The translations under genes were made by a program, and so were the position numbers. From positions 4,588,001 through 4,652,000 of the forward strand of contig CM076953.1 of the NCBI GenBank assembly GCA_039566865.1: a DNA stretch of 64,000 nucleotides. Reading direction: 5' to 3'. The notes beneath the pieces are model-generated. The model saw nothing but the letters and a program-made list of their open reading frames with translations. It ran no database searches and was not told the DNA's origin. Below are positions 23,920 to 35,726 of this stretch, piece by piece (position 1 is the stretch's first letter; each line of letters starts with the position of its first letter). The stretch comes from Aurelia coerulea. Lineage: Eukaryota > Cnidaria > Scyphozoa > Semaeostomeae > Ulmaridae.

Positions 23920-24280
23920 ACGGCATTCAATCATGAACAAAGATTTTTCATTAGAAATTCTCCCAAGAATTTCAACTCTTAGGTCGCTAAAAGAACTGAA
24001 AAACTTCAGTACTGGAACAGAATTTTTTAATAATCTTTTTTCATCTTGGGTTTCCACAGCATATTTTTACCTTATTTTCATTATTACATACTTGAACAAT
24101 GTATGGACTGACAATGCGTCGTAAAACGTCATTTTGAAATGTTCACCAGGACACAGGATATAAACATGAGAAATGTAACGAAACTTCTAAGAAACCCTGA
24201 AGAAACTTTAAGTACTCAAATGAGGAAGAAACTTTCTGTACTGGATCAAATTCTAAATTCTTATAAAAACTCAACCTCGA
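23920..24280. mobile_element. Diverged TAAGAAACT-family copy
   Basis: AAATTCTCCCAAGAATTTCAACTC-like and GGAAGAAACTTTCTGTACTGG-like blocks keep the family order but are heavily mutated. Confidence 0.5.
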
Positions 24281-24325
24281 ACCCAAGCCCTGGAATCGAG
24301 GTTGATAAAAACAACGTATAAGTTT

Positions 24326-24822
24326 AGCACAGGGCTCAAATCTTTCGAATCTTTAAAAAGGTGGGTGTAAAACTCTCATTTTTCTTTGCATCGAATGGCT
24401 TGAAAGGAACTTAGTGTATTTTGCTGTGAATCTACCGTGGAAATTTTTTGATATCTTGATTTTTTCAAAATGGTGGCAATTTAATCATTTTTGAAAAAAT
24501 TCATGGAAAATTTTGAAAACTTTTAAATCATCATAAATCCTAGACCAATAGAGAGAAAATGATACAACATTCAAGAAAACCATAGTTTATGAAGGTCTAC
24601 AATATGGCGGCAAGCAGAAATCTTTAGCTTTTCTGGTTTGGGATTTAGAAGAAGACGTATCGCCCCAAATTTGATAAATCCCGCTATTTTGAAACTAATC
24701 AAGAAATCAATAAATTTCCGCAGCAGATTTACGGCAGAAAAACCCTAAGTTCCTTCCAAGCCATTTGATTAAAAGTAATGGAATTTTTATACCGATCTTT
24801 TTAAAGATTTCAGCCCTATGTT
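24326..24822. mobile_element. Mutator-like foldback MITE, family A copy 2
   Basis: Same ends (AGCACAGGGCTCAAATC; right end AGCCCTATGTT) and the same interior as copy 1. Flanks TATAAGTTT and TGTAAGCTT match at 7 of 9 positions, the expected place for a decayed 9-bp TSD. Confidence 0.75.
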
Positions 24823-24824
24823 TG

Positions 24825-26610
24825 TAAGCTTACGAGTTGTGCAATGAGAATTACAGCGAAAACGATGCCGCTGTTAGCTGCCCAAGGCAGGTCTAACGGC
24901 TACTGGCTGTATGCCTCTTGAAGATTTTCTGCAACAGAAGGCAATCAATTGTGGCATCGAAATTGTTCAATGTCAAATTGTGAACATATTTATGGTTTCA
25001 GGGCTAGATTGTCAAACACCAACTGTTTCAAAATATTATGAAGGACATACAAAGCCTTCCTTGTTTTCAATTTTCGATGGCTGCACGCTGGGCCTACTTT
25101 CTTTACGAATAGCTTGTGTGCGTTAAATCAAGAGGTCAATAATCTAATTAAAACTAACAAGATAGAATTACATTTGTCGTGTTTTTTCAATGTGAACACT
25201 TGTGGCCTATTCTGTGATAAGCAAGTCGCCTTCTGCTAAAATGGTTTCCTTGTTTTGAAATTTTTTATTTTTATCCAAAGCTGACGGCAAACCTACTTTC
25301 TGGACAGTAATATTTTGCTTTTATTTCCTCGTGGCTTTTCCAGAGTAAATACTCTAAGGGTAAAATAGAAGTGTGACTTCTGCGGAGGAGAATGCTTCGC
25401 ATGCGGTGTGACTTCTTATGAACTACAGTTGTCCGTCATGTCTGACCGCCAAGCAGGCCTGATTAACATAGTTGGTGACATAGACATAGACGAATGCTTT
25501 TATCTCTGTCAGGTTCCAAATAATATCTAGTCTTTTGTTTACTAGCAGTGCCAATTCTTGACTTTTTGCGTCTTGTTTACCAGAGATTTATCTTTACAAG
25601 TTGCAAGGACCCCGACGATATCAGAAAAGTGGGGGGGGGGGGCAAACTTGATGCAAACAATTACCACAACACAACATGATGAGCTGCCAATACCTGAATT
25701 CCAGTTATAGCTTGCATTTAAAGGCTCTTGGACAACCGGTGTGTATTGCAACGCTCTTTCTAAAGGTGGCCTAATTTAATGCTGCATCAAAATAATTTTG
25801 TGATATCGCTCAACATTAACTTGCCAGAGCTGCAGCTCTAGATATGGCCTAAGCCTCCAGACTCTCCCTACAAGTGTTAACCATTTGACTTGAATCAAAT
25901 TAAATCCATGAAATCCGCGAAAAAAATACAAACGATTGATCAAGAGCCTTTAATTGGAAGTATCCACTCTGCTTGGTTACAATTACTGCGACGTATGAAG
26001 GTGTTCCCAAGATGTTATCTTTATCAACCCGACAGGGAAAAACAGATTCCTCCAGGAAGCGCTCCTCTCTTGTCGGTCAGAACGAAATTGATGTTAAACA
26101 TAGACGAGAAAATAAAACTTCAATTTGTGGTTGACACCCTGTTTTATTAAACTTTATTTCACCATGAACGGCTTCTGTAAAGTAGGCTAGACTGACCGGC
26201 TCAGGGACCCGCAGTTCTGTAGGTACTTTTGAAGACCACCTTTGCCATAGTACCTGGCCGATAATCCACTCAAGGTCTCTAACTTCATTTTGAAAATGGG
26301 CGGATTGAAACATTATCAATTTTAAGGTTTGGAAATTTAATGGACTCGTATGTAAATATTGAGAGTATGAAATCCATTAACCACAAAAAGGTTTGAATTT
26401 GAGTCGATTTGCTTTAAATAAAGTTTGTTATAGGTCAGTATATATTGGTTTTTCTATTTGATCCTGGCTAATTATTGCGCCATTAGCACACGTTTGTCGT
26501 TTGCGAAACTGCAGTGATGTTTAATGTGGGAGGGAAACTCCGCTTGCCGGCCCTTTTTCTCGTTAATTCATACCATAAACAAAGTTTAGGCCTTGATCCC
26601 ACCTCTTCAA
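24825..26610. other. Unannotated interval
   Basis: No gene recognised. A GTGTGACTTCT direct repeat lies at 25369-25425 and a G run at about 25630. Confidence 0.5.
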
Positions 26611-26614
26611 TTGA

Positions 26615-26761
26615 AGGGCTTGTTTCAAGCGGCAAGCCTTACTTGTACCATCTCTTGCTTGGCCTTGTTGTCATCGCCATTTTCATGGCCAATGTAAATG
26701 GTGACAACATAGGCCAACGAAGGGATGGCACATACAATGCATGCAGTTTCAAACAGACCAT
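26615..26761. mobile_element. TTAA-type MITE, family E diverged copy
   Basis: AGGGCTTGTTTCAAGC at left and GTTTCAAACAGACCAT at right, with GCCATTTTCATGGCC inside. The right TTAA is kept; the left reads TTGA. Confidence 0.6.
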
Positions 26762-26946
26762 TTAATTTCAAAAACGTAAAGTTCTTGCAAATGGGCTCGT
26801 CTCTTTTTGTTTAAGTAGATATTTGCGTGCAAAAGGACTGAGACAGAATAAGAGTTCAATCGATATGAATCACCTTGAAACGCCGACTATTCCTGAAAAC
26901 TAACGCAATAATGGTGTGGAGGATTTGGTATCTAAATTTGATTTAA

Positions 26947-27114
26947 AGGGTCTGTTTCATCGTGGTTTCATCGAGCTTGCCTTGCACGTGCAGTCTCTTG
27001 GTTGACCTTTGTTGGCCTTTGTTGTCGCCATTTACATGGCCCATGAAAATGGCGGCAACAAAAAGGCCAACCAAGAGACGGCACGAGCAAGGCATGCTGG
27101 ATGAAAAAGACCCT
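26947..27114. mobile_element. TTAA-flanked MITE, family E
   Basis: AGGGTCTGTTTCATC faces GATGAAAAAGACCCT; GTCTCTTGGTTG pairs with CAACCAAGAGAC. TTAA at 26943-26946 and 27115-27118. Confidence 0.8.
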
Positions 27115-27476
27115 TTAAGAACTGAAGAAGAAACTATTAATTTCCTTGATTTGTGAACCACCAATTTGTTTTGGCTTTACTTTTATCCAGGTGTATATAG
27201 CTCCCAGTGTATAGCTCCCTGCTTTTATCTTTGAGACGACGGTGTCACAAGTAAAGCAGTCACAACCGTACCTATTTAAAAGAGCTTGCCTAGTGTTCTG
27301 CCTCTCTTTAGGCCCATCAACTTTCAACTACCAACAACAACATTCCTTCTTCTTCTTCCGTCCTATCCGATGGGAGCTCTGCAAAATTGCCTACCAATTC
27401 ATCTGAAATTGAGTCCTATGCTTTTTGTTACAGATGCGAGACGATCAGTTCAAGATATACGTTCATTTCTTTATAA

Positions 27477-27920
27477 GGGACCGTTCATTATTTACAGAGG
27501 GGTTGGTACCGAAGAGAAATGTTTTCTTGTCCAAAAATCTTCTTACCCAACTCTAAAAGTGACAGCAAAAACATCTACCCAACAATTTTCAGGTTGACAA
27601 AATTTTGTCCAACCCCTACCTATAAAGATGGTGTCAATGTCAAACGATGTAAATTGTAAATTCAATACTGTAAAATATTGATGACAAAGATGAGCAATGT
27701 AGACACTGAAAGTGAAATGGATAATGTTGATAATATTGATGATGATATTGAGATAATTTTGGACTTTAAACATTTGGTATTAATTGGTGGGAAAATTTTG
27801 TTTTTCCAACCTTGAAATTACATGAAAAAATATTTACCCAACCTTTTTATGTTAGAAAATTTCTCTTACCCAACCCATTTCTCTTCGGTGCCAACCCCTC
27901 TATAAATAATGAACAGTCCC
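27477..27920. mobile_element. Inverted-repeat element GGGACYGTTCATTATTTA
   Basis: GGGACCGTTCATTATTTACA at left faces TAAATAATGAACAGTCCC at right, then GAGGGGTTGG / CCAACCCCTC and GAAGAGAAATG / CATTTCTCTTC. About 444 bp. TSD not clear. Confidence 0.8.
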
Positions 27921-27924
27921 TAAG

Positions 27925-28290
27925 ATACAGCTTATAAGAAACGGTAGGCTCAATTTTCAAATCTTAAGAAACTACCCTATCTGAATCTAAAAAGCTAAGA
28001 AACTTTTCTAATTTGCTCTCAAAAATATCTGAACACTGTACAGCCCTAATAGCAACTGTTTTTGCATTGTTTTGAGTGCGAATTATGTTATTACTTGTTT
28101 TGATATTTTGCTAAGTAAATTGGGAGCCCTCTGAACAAAACGAAACTAACTCTACACTTCCAGCATTAGAAATATAAGAAATAGAAACTCATAACAAAAC
28201 TTTTGATAGCGATAGCGTCCTAAAATTTAGGAAGCTACCTACTAGCCCCGGACCTCAGTCGACCTCAGTTTCTTATCCGAAAAAGGAGTG
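27925..28290. mobile_element. Diverged TAAGAAACT-family copy
   Basis: Carries repeated TAAGAAACT motifs and ends with AGTTTCTTATCCGAAAAAG. Boundaries are uncertain. Confidence 0.45.
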
Positions 28291-28951
28291 TGGTATTTGA
28301 TTAAATAAAGAGATCATTACATTTGTCTGCCATGACATACACTTTTAGTAGATTAGCATCCCAAATTCATGGCTCAGAATTACAACCATTGCTTTGACAA
28401 TTTCGTTCTGTAAGGCATTAAACTTGAGGGCCAAATAGTAAACCACAAACAACTCCAGATTTGATCTTAAAAACCATCTTTTTAAGTGGCTGCATGTGTT
28501 AGTTAAAGTGCGAAAAATCGTCATAAACTGTGGATTGATGTTAAAAGTTTTTGGTTTCGTGTATTAGACTTTTGGTTTGACACTGAATATTCTCAACTGT
28601 TTTTCAATGGGCAACTGAAATTGCTGTCATTTTTTTCTTCTTTCTTTATATCAACTTAAAACAACTACAACTCTAATATTTACATTCAACTGTGCCCCTC
28701 ATAGCGGGAAAAGACCCAAGGTCGTTGTCATTTAAAACTCGCTCACAAAGTTAGCTGATGTGGTAAAAAATGAGGGGGACTGACTTTGAGGCATTTACTG
28801 GGAGCGCTGTCTCGTTTTACTATCTAGGGCTCATTTCGGTGATTTCTCATTCATTGAGGAAGACACTTTGAAGCGTGATTTTTCAGTGAAGTTTTTCTTT
28901 GTATTTAGCCCTCGCTGTGACATCTTCGATCTTAGGACCATACGCATAAAT

Positions 28952-29000
28952 CATAGTTAATAGAAATTAATAGAAATTAGACTAATTTCTATTAACTATG
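28952..29000. repeat. AT-rich palindrome
   Basis: CATAGTTAATAGAAATTA faces TAATTTCTATTAACTATG with a short direct-repeat spacer. Confidence 0.75.
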
Positions 29001-29048
29001 CATAAATAGTTCGATCTCCGCACAAATATATAATTTGGTCTCCTCTAA

Positions 29049-29093
29049 GAGCATAATAAGGTTATTCAGGTCCTGAATAACCTATTTATGCTC
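29049..29093. repeat. 45-bp palindrome
   Basis: GAGCATAATAAGGTTATTCA faces TGAATAACCTATTTATGCTC, with one or two mismatches. Confidence 0.8.
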
Positions 29094-29285
29094 CTAATTG
29101 TTAAGCAAAAGGGACCATAAGACTGAACCCTGCAGTACTACAAAGACGCTTGTTTTCAACAATCTTAATGAGTCATTTACCTTTACCCTCAACCTCGTAC
29201 CCAGTGACAATGAAGGTTTTCCGTAAACTTCAACGCCAACATTGTCTAGCCTCCTATCGAAAACAACAGATGTTGCATCGCAAAC

Positions 29286-29345
29286 ATAGGGCTCAAATCT
29301 TTAGAAAGGTCGGTGTAAAATTCCATTGGGAACGAGGTTGCCCAA
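29286..29345. mobile_element. End fragment of family A
   Basis: CATAGGGCTCAAATCTTTAG and then GGTCGGTGTAAAATTC match one end of the family. The rest of the element is absent. Confidence 0.6.
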
Positions 29346-29432
29346 GAATAACTGTTGAGGTCTAGTCTCCTATTGAAAACAACAGATACCTTTGGGAACG
29401 AGGTTGCCTTTACCCTCTGCTTCTCCTAACTA

Positions 29433-30182
29433 CCGGGTGTCCTAAAAAGTACGAGCGTTTGAACAGTTCCTGCGAAGGCTTGGTTTCAAAAGTTTTTATT
29501 TTCTGTTTACGATATAGACGAGATGTTAATTTAGATTTTGCGATCTCGCAGGCCTAAATCGGGTTTGTATTTGCAGAGTAATTCACTTAAACAGGCAAAA
29601 TGTCTGGCAGCCTAGGACAGATGGTTATTGAATTATGCTGCCACTATCTATGAGTAGTTTGAAGGAAGTTTTGAGTCGGATCAACTCAACGATTGAAATC
29701 TCTATTCTTAAAAGTTTTCATCGATCAATCATATTGATTAGAGGAAATTCTAAGAAAAGCTGTAGTTACACTTTGAGAGTTCATAGCGCAACTGTATAGG
29801 ACTGAAGGGACAGGAACGGCGTCCAACTTTCTAACCCAAGTATTTTTTCGTCATACTGGGTTTTTGAATTTAAGTGAAGAGTTAATTTCACTTTCATAGC
29901 TCAAAAAATTTTCCAAGCATAATGTATTGTTTGGCTGCCCTAAAAGCTTTCTCCTAATTACATATACATAGTAACTGCATAATTCATTAAACCTAGGCTG
30001 CCTCCGAAATCCTGCCTGTTTAAGTGCATTGCTCTGCGAATATAAACCTGATTTGGACATGCGATATGACAAAATCTAAGTTAAGATCTCATCTGTACCA
30101 TAAACTGAAAATGAAATTTTTTGAATCTTTGGCACTTTTGCAGATACTGATGAAACGCTTTATACTTTTTTGGGACACCCGG
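29433..30182. mobile_element. CCGGGTG-family foldback element, copy 1 (TA TSD)
   Basis: A 750-bp element. Ends CCGGGTGTCCTAAAAAGTA and TACTTTTTTGGGACACCCGG, TA on both sides (29431-29432, 30183-30184). The arms pair for about 220 bases, including CACTTAAACAGGC and GGCAGCCTAGG blocks. Ends and TA target fit the Tc1/mariner superfamily. Confidence 0.85.
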
Positions 30183-30403
30183 TAAAATGTTCGTCAGAAG
30201 CCATAGGAGAATTTACAGCGATCCTGAATTTGAGTCTTCAGGGATACTTTTTCCAGAAGTTGGGGACATTATGAGTACCATTACTAGATATTTAACGGAA
30301 TTGTGAATGCTGTTCCAGAGAAAGTTTGCAGAATTACAGGAATTGCAATATACTTTGAATAATTTGCTGAACCGTACCCAGTGAGCCAAATTATGACCCT
30401 TAA

Positions 30404-30820
30404 AGGGGCTGGGTCACGTAACCGTAAACAAACCTGTTATCTCTATAATCTATATTGTTGCTACCCTGGGTACCAGCCTCTCTTTATGTTAGAGAGTCTG
30501 GTTACCAGACTCTCTAACATAAAGAGAGGCTGGTACCCAGGGTATATTGTTGCCCACACGTGACCATTGTGTTCTGCACAGATTTTGGTGGATGGGGTGA
30601 ATCCACAATAAAGTTACTACTAAAAATCCACTAATATCTTCGCAATCTTACAACGTATAGTTGTTTCGTTTGTTTCTCTTTGAAGTTCAAGAGTTCATCT
30701 TCAAAATAGCTCTTTCATTTTGAGAAAAATAGTGGAAAATCTGTCTGATATGGCCTGTCAAAATAGCTGCAAAATCGTCGTTTCGAAAGAAGTTTGTTTA
30801 CTTTACGTGACCCAGACCCT
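30404..30820. mobile_element. TTAA-flanked MITE with nested insertion
   Basis: Inverted ends AGGGGCTGGGTCACGTAA with a GTAAACAAAC block just inside, TTAA at 30400-30403 and 30821-30824. Related in style to family B. It contains a later 69-bp TA-flanked palindrome at 30474-30542. Confidence 0.8.
30474..30542. mobile_element. Short TA-flanked palindromic element, copy 3 (nested)
   Basis: Ends CCCTGGGTACCAG and CTGGTACCCAGGG, interior CTCTAACATAAA palindromes, TA on both sides (30472-30473, 30543-30544). It lies inside the TTAA-flanked element at 30404. Confidence 0.82.
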
Positions 30821-31564
30821 TTAAGTTCTAAAAGTTTTGAGGAATAATGGTCACCATTTTCTTGAGCCCGCAGGCCTAGAAGATCGTGCAACTTGCCATG
30901 TCGTTAATACTATCAAGCGACCCTTCAGGTGAGTACTTTCGTTGCAACCCTTCCTTTAGGCCAAGCCGTACTGTAATTAGATCTTGCGGACTTCCACATG
31001 CAATTTCGATTAAGCATTACAAACATTTGTAATCCTTGTGAAATCCACCTTGATTTTCGTATTTACCCAATAAGAGGATATTTCTTTCAGACGAAGCAAA
31101 AACGAACCATAAGACTTTGTCTAGGTTTATTAAGATCCTTATTACTCGAAGAGATTTTCTTTGACCTGCATTATGTTTCTACTTAATCGCAATTTGTGAT
31201 GGCAATTCCATATTTTTAACATAAGGTTGGCTTGTTTGAACAGAATCTTTACTAGTTGTAAGAATTTGATTGAATTATCCACGAATAATAAGGGCTTGAT
31301 GAAAACGTTCGCTTTCTTTATTCTAGCGGTTCTACAGCCATTAGGCAACCGCCGACACATCACGTGACTAAAGATTGAACATGTCAAGGCATTCCATTCT
31401 TAGAAGTAGGCCTATGCACACTAATAGTTAGATTGCTCACTAAGTCCATTGCATCCCTGCGGTTAACGTTGCTCAACATGAACTCAGTGATGACCCCGCT
31501 ACGCCCATCCTCCTGTAACTCGCAAAACGAAATGCAGCAGAAATCCAGTTTGGCACAAGATTAA

Positions 31565-31866
31565 TCACAGGTGGCGGAGAATGCTTCAGTATTTTTTTTA
31601 TCCTTCTCGAACTGCTATTTACCTTAGTTAGGCCAACGTGCGAACGACTGTTTAGTGTTGTTGCTGTTGTCTCAGAAATACTCAACAACACTAAACAGTC
31701 GTTCGCACGTTGATGGCCTAACTAAAATAAATAGCAGTTCGAGAAGGATCAGATTCACAGAGAAATCAGACACATTTAACTGACAAGAAAGGTTTGTTTT
31801 TACTAATTTTTTAAAACTGAACAATTCCATTTTAAAAATATTGCACCATTCTCCGCCACCTGTGGA
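31565..31866. mobile_element. TTAA-flanked element with long inner hairpin
   Basis: TCACAGGTGGCGGAGAATG at left faces CATTCTCCGCCACCTGTGGA at right; TTAA on both sides (31561-31564, 31867-31870). A second strong hairpin, arms starting CCTTCTCGAACTGCTATTTA, fills about 31600-31750. Confidence 0.82.
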
Positions 31867-32112
31867 TTAATGATAAAAACGTTGGGATAAACGGCTCCCT
31901 TTTTCTGCTCCTAACTGTTGCTGCAGCTCTCCCCAGCTCCCCCAGCTCTCCCGCTATTCCTTTTGTTTCCCTTTCGACTCTCTTCCCCTTTCATCTAGCT
32001 GTATTTCGACATTTTGTATCAGGTGTAGGTCCCTTTGTTAGGTTGTTGTTACCATGTTACCCCATTGTAATTTAGGTTTATAGGTAGGCCCCCAATTATT
32101 ATAAGGTTAGTT

Positions 32113-32133
32113 CTGATGAAGCGATAGCGAAAC
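32113..32133 (+). ncRNA. Hammerhead-ribozyme-like core motif
   Basis: CTGATGA (32113-32119) is followed by an A, a tiny GC-GATA-GC hairpin and GAAAC (32129-32133): the conserved hammerhead core order with a minimal stem II. Such minimal hammerheads are known in Penelope-like retroelements. I could not fold convincing stems I and III, and no GIY-YIG or reverse-transcriptase ORF is near. Confidence 0.3.
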
Positions 32134-32279
32134 GTAAATGAATGCTCTATATTTTTGAGAAATCTTGATTAAAACGTAGTATATGTAAGTATTGCATAAA
32201 GTTCAGATTGTCCACTGAACCTTGAATCACATTGCAATTCTTCGAATCTTGCATGCTGATAGGCATCAGGAGTTCTAAG

Positions 32280-32395
32280 CGAGGGCCTAATTAGGGCCAA
32301 GTTTTTTCAAATACTATTATGAGTCTTTGTTGACCCAAGTGGTACCATTCAAGTCGAAGAGCTCAGCGAAATTAGGGACTCAGGTAATAAGTTTA
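32280..32395. repeat. Dispersed repeat, family D copy 2
   Basis: GAGGGCCTAATTAGGGCCAA, CTATTATGAGTC, GACCCAAGTGGTA and AGGGACTCAGGTAAT, in the same order as the other copies. Confidence 0.6.
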
Positions 32396-32399
32396 CGTT

Positions 32400-33440
32400 A
32401 TAAAGTGGTTGCAGCGTTGTTCCCTTGCGTTGGGGCAAGACAGGCTCTTCCCGCAGTCTTTATGCCGCAAACGTTTATGTAGGGTAAGTAATAACATGTT
32501 TTGTAAGAATTTTATTTGGATTCACAGGACTATATGAATTACCTGGAAAAACAGGTGTACTGTAAACAACTTGATCCTCGTTGAATAATCAACAATGGGC
32601 AGCCTGATACTGGGAAGGAGGCTTTCAGTGAAAAGAAAATAACTGACGACTTCCCCGCTTTCGCTGTGGTGGCGTATTTGTGCTGCTGTTGTTGTAGCCA
32701 TGCTGTCATTACGACCGGCCTAAAAGTCGATTCGCTGCTGGACTACCTTGACCTGCAGAGGCAGAATACAGGACAAAACAAGACAACAAGAATCAAGGTG
32801 AGAATGATTACTTTATATTAAAACAATTTTTCGCACGAATAACTTCCACGCATCTTATAGCGCGTGAACTGACCAGTAGTATAGCATAGGCCCTAATAAA
32901 TTTGAAAATCGCATTCCAGCCTCGTGATGGCTCGCCAGTAAATAAACGAAGCTTTGTCCTGCATAACAACTACAGTTTCCCATGCACTCGCTCAAAGCCA
33001 CTAAATCTTGGCTGACCTAGCCGTACCTTACCACCATGGTACCCAGAAATCCACGCATGCCAAAAACATCATATCAAAGCTTTGTGGCGCAGACTGGCTC
33101 ATCGTATCCAATTAAAACTCAAATAAATCATGTTATAGCCACGATATCATTGCGTATCATGTATCCACAACTCTTTATTCTAAATTCGTAATTGTGAGAT
33201 TGGTTTTAACCAGGTTTTAACGGTTTCCAACTAATTATTTCTATTCCAAATTGAAATGATTAAGATCGACCATTGTGACATTGCGTCTCCGGTTCGTACT
33301 CGAAATTGCAGTAAGAGACAGCAAAAAATTAATTTGAAAAAAACTGCATCTACCATTAACAGAAAAGTCCCTCGCACAAAGTCGCTTTCTACACCCGTTG
33401 CCAATTAAGCTCATTATCACTGCACTGGTTGGTTGTCAAA
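32400..33440. other. Unannotated interval
   Basis: No gene or clear repeat recognised. Confidence 0.5.
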
Positions 33441-33453
33441 GTGAATGGTACAT

Positions 33454-33657
33454 TAGACTTATTACAGTTCGTCCCTAGTTTTCGCTCGCTATTGAGTAGA
33501 ATTACTAATTGAATTGAATGGACTTGCGAAAAGGTTAAAGTCAAAAATATAAGACAGCAAAAAAAGAGCAAAGATCATCGGCCTAACCCCCCCCCCCAAT
33601 AATTTTACACCGGAATTAGACGAATTAGAAAATTTAAGACGAATTGTAATCAGTCTA
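33454..33657. mobile_element. MITE with perfect 9-bp TSD, family C copy 2
   Basis: Ends TAGACTTATTACAGTTCGTC and GACGAATTGTAATCAGTCTA, the reverse orientation of copy 1. Exact 9-bp repeats ATGGTACAT flank it (33445-33453, 33658-33666). Confidence 0.9.
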
Positions 33658-33959
33658 ATGGTACATCAAGAAATTTTGTGGGCAAAAACTAGGCTTTGTA
33701 CGCCACTAGACTTACTAAATAGTCCCAGTCGTCACAACAACAACAATAATAACACATTTTTACATGTTTCTCATTCTGTCTCGTTGTTGGCTCTCTCATG
33801 GAGGGCAATCGTCATTTTTATGTACGCTGCTTGTTTGTTTTTGGGCTACAGCAAGTACATGAAGGCCTAAAGTATAACTTTAAGAAACTTGTAAGCTCAC
33901 GTTTTGGCTGGAAAATATTGAGAAGGGGTCGTCATTTGCGACCAATGTGCCTTGAAACC

Positions 33960-34349
33960 ATACACGTATTTTTTATAAGAAACTGCCCATGAGAAACTCA
34001 ACTCTCTGATCGACAAAAAATTAAGAAACTCTAGTGCTGGGAAAACATAGGTTAAGAAACTATTTATTTTGATAAAGGAAATCCTTGACATGTTTTTACC
34101 TCACTTTCACTCGTTTCCTGTATCAGTTCATACGTATTCTTGGTAAGGTACTTTAGTAATGTCTAGACATTGGAAAGGCTTAAAAAACCTTGTTTTGGAA
34201 TGTTCATGAGGGCACAGGTAGTGAACATGAAGATTGTTATGGAACCTCTAAGAAACTCGTTTGAAACTCTGAGCACTCAAAATATGATAATCTTAAGAAA
34301 ATTTCAGTACTGGTCCAAATTCTTAGTTTCCAATAAAAAATACGTGTAT
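33960..34349. mobile_element. TAAGAAACT-family foldback element, copy 4
   Basis: ATACACGTATTTTTTATAAG at the left faces ATAAAAAATACGTGTAT at the right. The interior matches the copy at 6161 (CTTTGATAAAGGA, TTGACATGTTTTTAC, GTGAACATGAAGATTGT). Confidence 0.78.
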
Positions 34350-34874
34350 CTGGTATGGCCCCAACTCTGAAATGAGGGCCATAACTGTACCCGAGGAGAC
34401 AAACCTGGTCCCTCGTTAGTCATCCTTGGATTGTATAAGCAAAAGATGATGGCCGCAAGAAGGCTCAGACAGAGAACAAATATGATTTCACAATTCCAGT
34501 TGCTAAGCAACAAAGCAAAGGACAGTGGTCCATGCTAATTCCCTTTAGCTTAGAGGCCAAGAGGCCGCCGTGGATTGAAAATGCGATGTGCTTGACGCAC
34601 AAATACTGGATGATAAAGGATTTACCCGGAATTTAGTCATTTACTTAAAGATTTCAACTTGCGTTAGACAAGTTCTTTATTAAACGTCTTGCTTTTATCA
34701 GCATGGCTAATATTTCCTTTGCGGAAGCAGGCCTTGTCGAGACAGTGACAATTTCCAATAAATTTGCCAGAAAGCTGTCCTCTTTTGCTTGTTCATCACA
34801 TTTTAAGCATTGACAAGCTAACGAAATTTAGAGCATTGTGTTCATCTGATTCTGGAGGGAAATAAAACGCCTAC

Positions 34875-35250
34875 CTACGTCAGTTGTTCAGACAAGTCTT
34901 CACCGAAGAGTGTTGGGCCAACATTTAAATAGGTAAAGTTGTTGATAAGAAACTGTAACAACAGAACAGGGATCATGAGTCAGGGAGGCTATAGACTTGC
35001 CCCAAATCTATTTCGTTATCTGTAGTAAGTCTATCTGAAAGTAAACTACGAAACTTGGGGCAAGCCTAAGGAGTTTGAAGCAATGGATAAAAAAGGTAAC
35101 TACCCCAACATTGATAACCGCGTCCTACGGATTTTGGAAATGAAATGCTTACATCCCTTACATCAGTCGTTCAGACAAATCTACACCCAACGATGTTAGG
35201 CCGTCATTTATAAAAAACTTGTGATAAGGAACTGCGGTCGGATTCTGCAA
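34875..35250. repeat. Duplicated ~80-bp block and palindrome
   Basis: GTTGTTCAGACAAGTCTTCA (about 34880) and GTCGTTCAGACAAATCTACA (about 35165) head similar blocks that continue through a GTTnGGCC motif. Between them, 34994-35069 is an inverted repeat with CTTGCCCCAAATCTATTTCG ends, like the one at 5671. Confidence 0.6.
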
Positions 35251-35338
35251 GGCTAAAACAGTGGATAAAGGAAGTGCCTACTCTAAGCTTGAGGCCTATG
35301 TTCTATGGCCTGTACCAAGGATAATGTCCCAAATACAC

Positions 35339-35726
35339 CCCGGGGGGTCTACTTAATGCAATGACCACCCGGGAATGTGCCTGCCAATAGGGTGTCATTT
35401 TCGGCTGAAAATTCCGGGACAGGATTATACCTTTTGCACCTTTATCCCGGGACCTGTATGTCCATTAGAGCTACTTTTTTCAGGACAGGTCAGATTATCA
35501 TAATCATTGAAAGAAACGCTTCAATTTATGAAATTATTAAATGAAATTTTACTAGCAAAAGCAATTAGCGAAAAGTATACTCTCATTTTCTTCAGAACTA
35601 TCAGTTTTCCAAATCTTATTCCAAGACATGTATTATGTCTTCAGAATTTTATTCCAGGACAGGGTCATAAAATTTTGTTCCTGCAGGCACATCCCCGTTG
35701 TTTTTCTCCAAGGTAGACCCCCCGGG
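35339..35726. mobile_element. hAT-like MITE with CCCGGGGGG ends
   Basis: Ends CCCGGGGGGTCTAC and GTAGACCCCCCGGG. AATACAC flanks both sides (35332-35338, 35727-35733); an eighth base is ambiguous because of the C run. The interior has CCGGGACAGG / CCAGGACAGG pairs. Confidence 0.78.

Noticed and set aside
26514..27164. ORFs with hydrophobic stretches (LLLGLVVIAIFM and similar)
   Set aside because: The hydrophobic parts come from the palindromic GCCATTTTCATGGCC-type core of family E MITEs and appear on both strands.
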